Source of the DNA: Deltaproteobacteria bacterium
GTDB lineage: Bacteria > Desulfobacterota > GWC2-55-46
DNA length: 38,385 bases
Assembly (NCBI GenBank): GCA_016213015.1
Contig: JACRCE010000017.1
Location: 1 to 38,385, forward strand
Direction of reading: 5' to 3'
This document shows positions 37,975 to 38,385 of this stretch, piece by piece; the first letter of the stretch is position 1; each line of letters starts with the position of its first letter. The notes below the pieces were generated by a model, which was given only the letters and a program-made list of their open reading frames with translations, was not told the origin of the DNA and searched no databases. The translations under genes and the position numbers were made by a program.

Positions 37975-38385
37975 TTAAAACAGATACGTTACACCGGCGT
38001 TCGTCTTAAACCTCTCGCCGGTCTGCGCGCCGTAGAGGTTATGGTACACGGCTTGGCTGTAGGCCGCCTCAACCACCCAGTTTTGGCCAAGTACGAGTTG
38101 TATTCCGGGCGACAGATAGGCCGTGTGGCCGCCGGAGTTCTTATCTTCAACGCCCTCGTTCGTTTCACGCTGGCGCAGTTCCCCATTTATGCTCATGGCG
38201 AGAAATAGCTGTGCATTGGCCGGGGCCACAACGTAGGGATATACCCTGTACTTCGCGCCAATGTCATAGTTTAAGATGTTGCCGTAGTTGTGTTCGACTT
38301 CGCCGCTCCTTCCGTCGCCCGTAACGCTTCCAAGGAGGTTGGCCAGTAGCGTGAGCCTTTGTACCGCGTGAGAGGCGGAGAGGCC
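37975..38385 (-). CDS. Outer-membrane beta-barrel protein, 3' part
   Basis: The reading frame is open from the stop at 37975 to the window edge, so the gene's 5' end is missing. The tracked start (38229) is only an internal GTG. The visible 136 residues have alternating amphipathic strands (LFLAMSINGELRQRE, TAYLSPGIQLVLG, WVVEAAYSQAVYHNLYG) and a C-terminal phenylalanine (GVTYLF), the outer-membrane insertion signal. The pattern resembles the transporter-like phenol-degradation MetA family. It is probably co-transcribed with the downstream tlpA-like gene. The function is not known. Confidence 0.75.
   Translation of the reverse strand, partial: GLSASHAVQRLTLLANLLGSVTGDGRSGEVEHNYGNILNYDIGAKYRVYPYVVAPANAQLFLAMSINGELRQRETNEGVEDKNSGGHTAYLSPGIQLVLGQNWVVEAAYSQAVYHNLYGAQTGERFKTNAGVTYLF

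Overview
The window is one stretch of a free-living Gram-negative bacterial chromosome of moderately high GC content (judged by eye, not counted). Most genes lie on the + strand. An outer-membrane secretin, a PEP-CTERM surface protein, a succinate dehydrogenase/fumarate reductase of the SdhABE (CCG-domain) type and an nrdR-rib-nusB operon together suggest an uncultivated relative of the Desulfobacterota/Nitrospirota. That placement is inference; no rRNA gene is present.

Layout. (1) 1-14191: a type II secretion operon in the order gspI-J-K-L-M-N-C-D, then E, then F. Two passenger modules interrupt it. Between gspD and gspE sit a small antitoxin-like gene and an NHL-repeat lipoprotein. Between gspE and gspF sit an OLD-like AAA ATPase and a DUF4276/TOPRIM-like gene that resemble a two-gene phage-defence pair. 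(2) 14192-16737: a PEP-CTERM protein with 47-residue repeats, preceded by a good sigma-54 promoter match and a leader of about 260 nt, and followed by a strong terminator. (3) 16824-24366: a tight four-gene cassette encoding a NosD-like beta-helix protein with a C-terminal membrane anchor, a small multi-pass membrane protein, a 1285-residue TPR-Ser/Thr kinase-TPR protein, and a ClpC/ClpA-like AAA+ unfoldase. This is the best candidate here for an undescribed system. (4) 24536-25709, minus strand: tRNA-Glu, tRNA-Lys, a DUF3592 membrane protein and tRNA-Ala, with recognisable promoters. (5) 25876-31215: HU, then nrdR-ribD-ribE-ribBA-ribH-nusB, ending at an intrinsic terminator. (6) 31232-36389: a DegT-family aminotransferase, then sdhA, sdhB and a CCG-domain subunit. 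(7) 36481-38385: a diacylglycerol-kinase-family lipid kinase, facing a TlpA/ResA-like thioredoxin and the 3' part of an outer-membrane protein gene.

The window is littered with palindromic intergenic elements of at least three families. Their placement is not random. In gspL, the degT gene and sdhA the element begins exactly with the gene's TAG stop codon (TAGCAGGCCGCTGA). The sdhB and ribE stops also lie inside inverted-repeat arms, and the 3' end of ribD contains a 15-bp perfect palindrome. Elements occupy the degT/sdhA, sdhA/sdhB and sdhB/sdhE junctions, so they must be tolerated inside transcription units. Several start codons in the ORF track fall inside these elements and have been moved using ribosome-binding sites.
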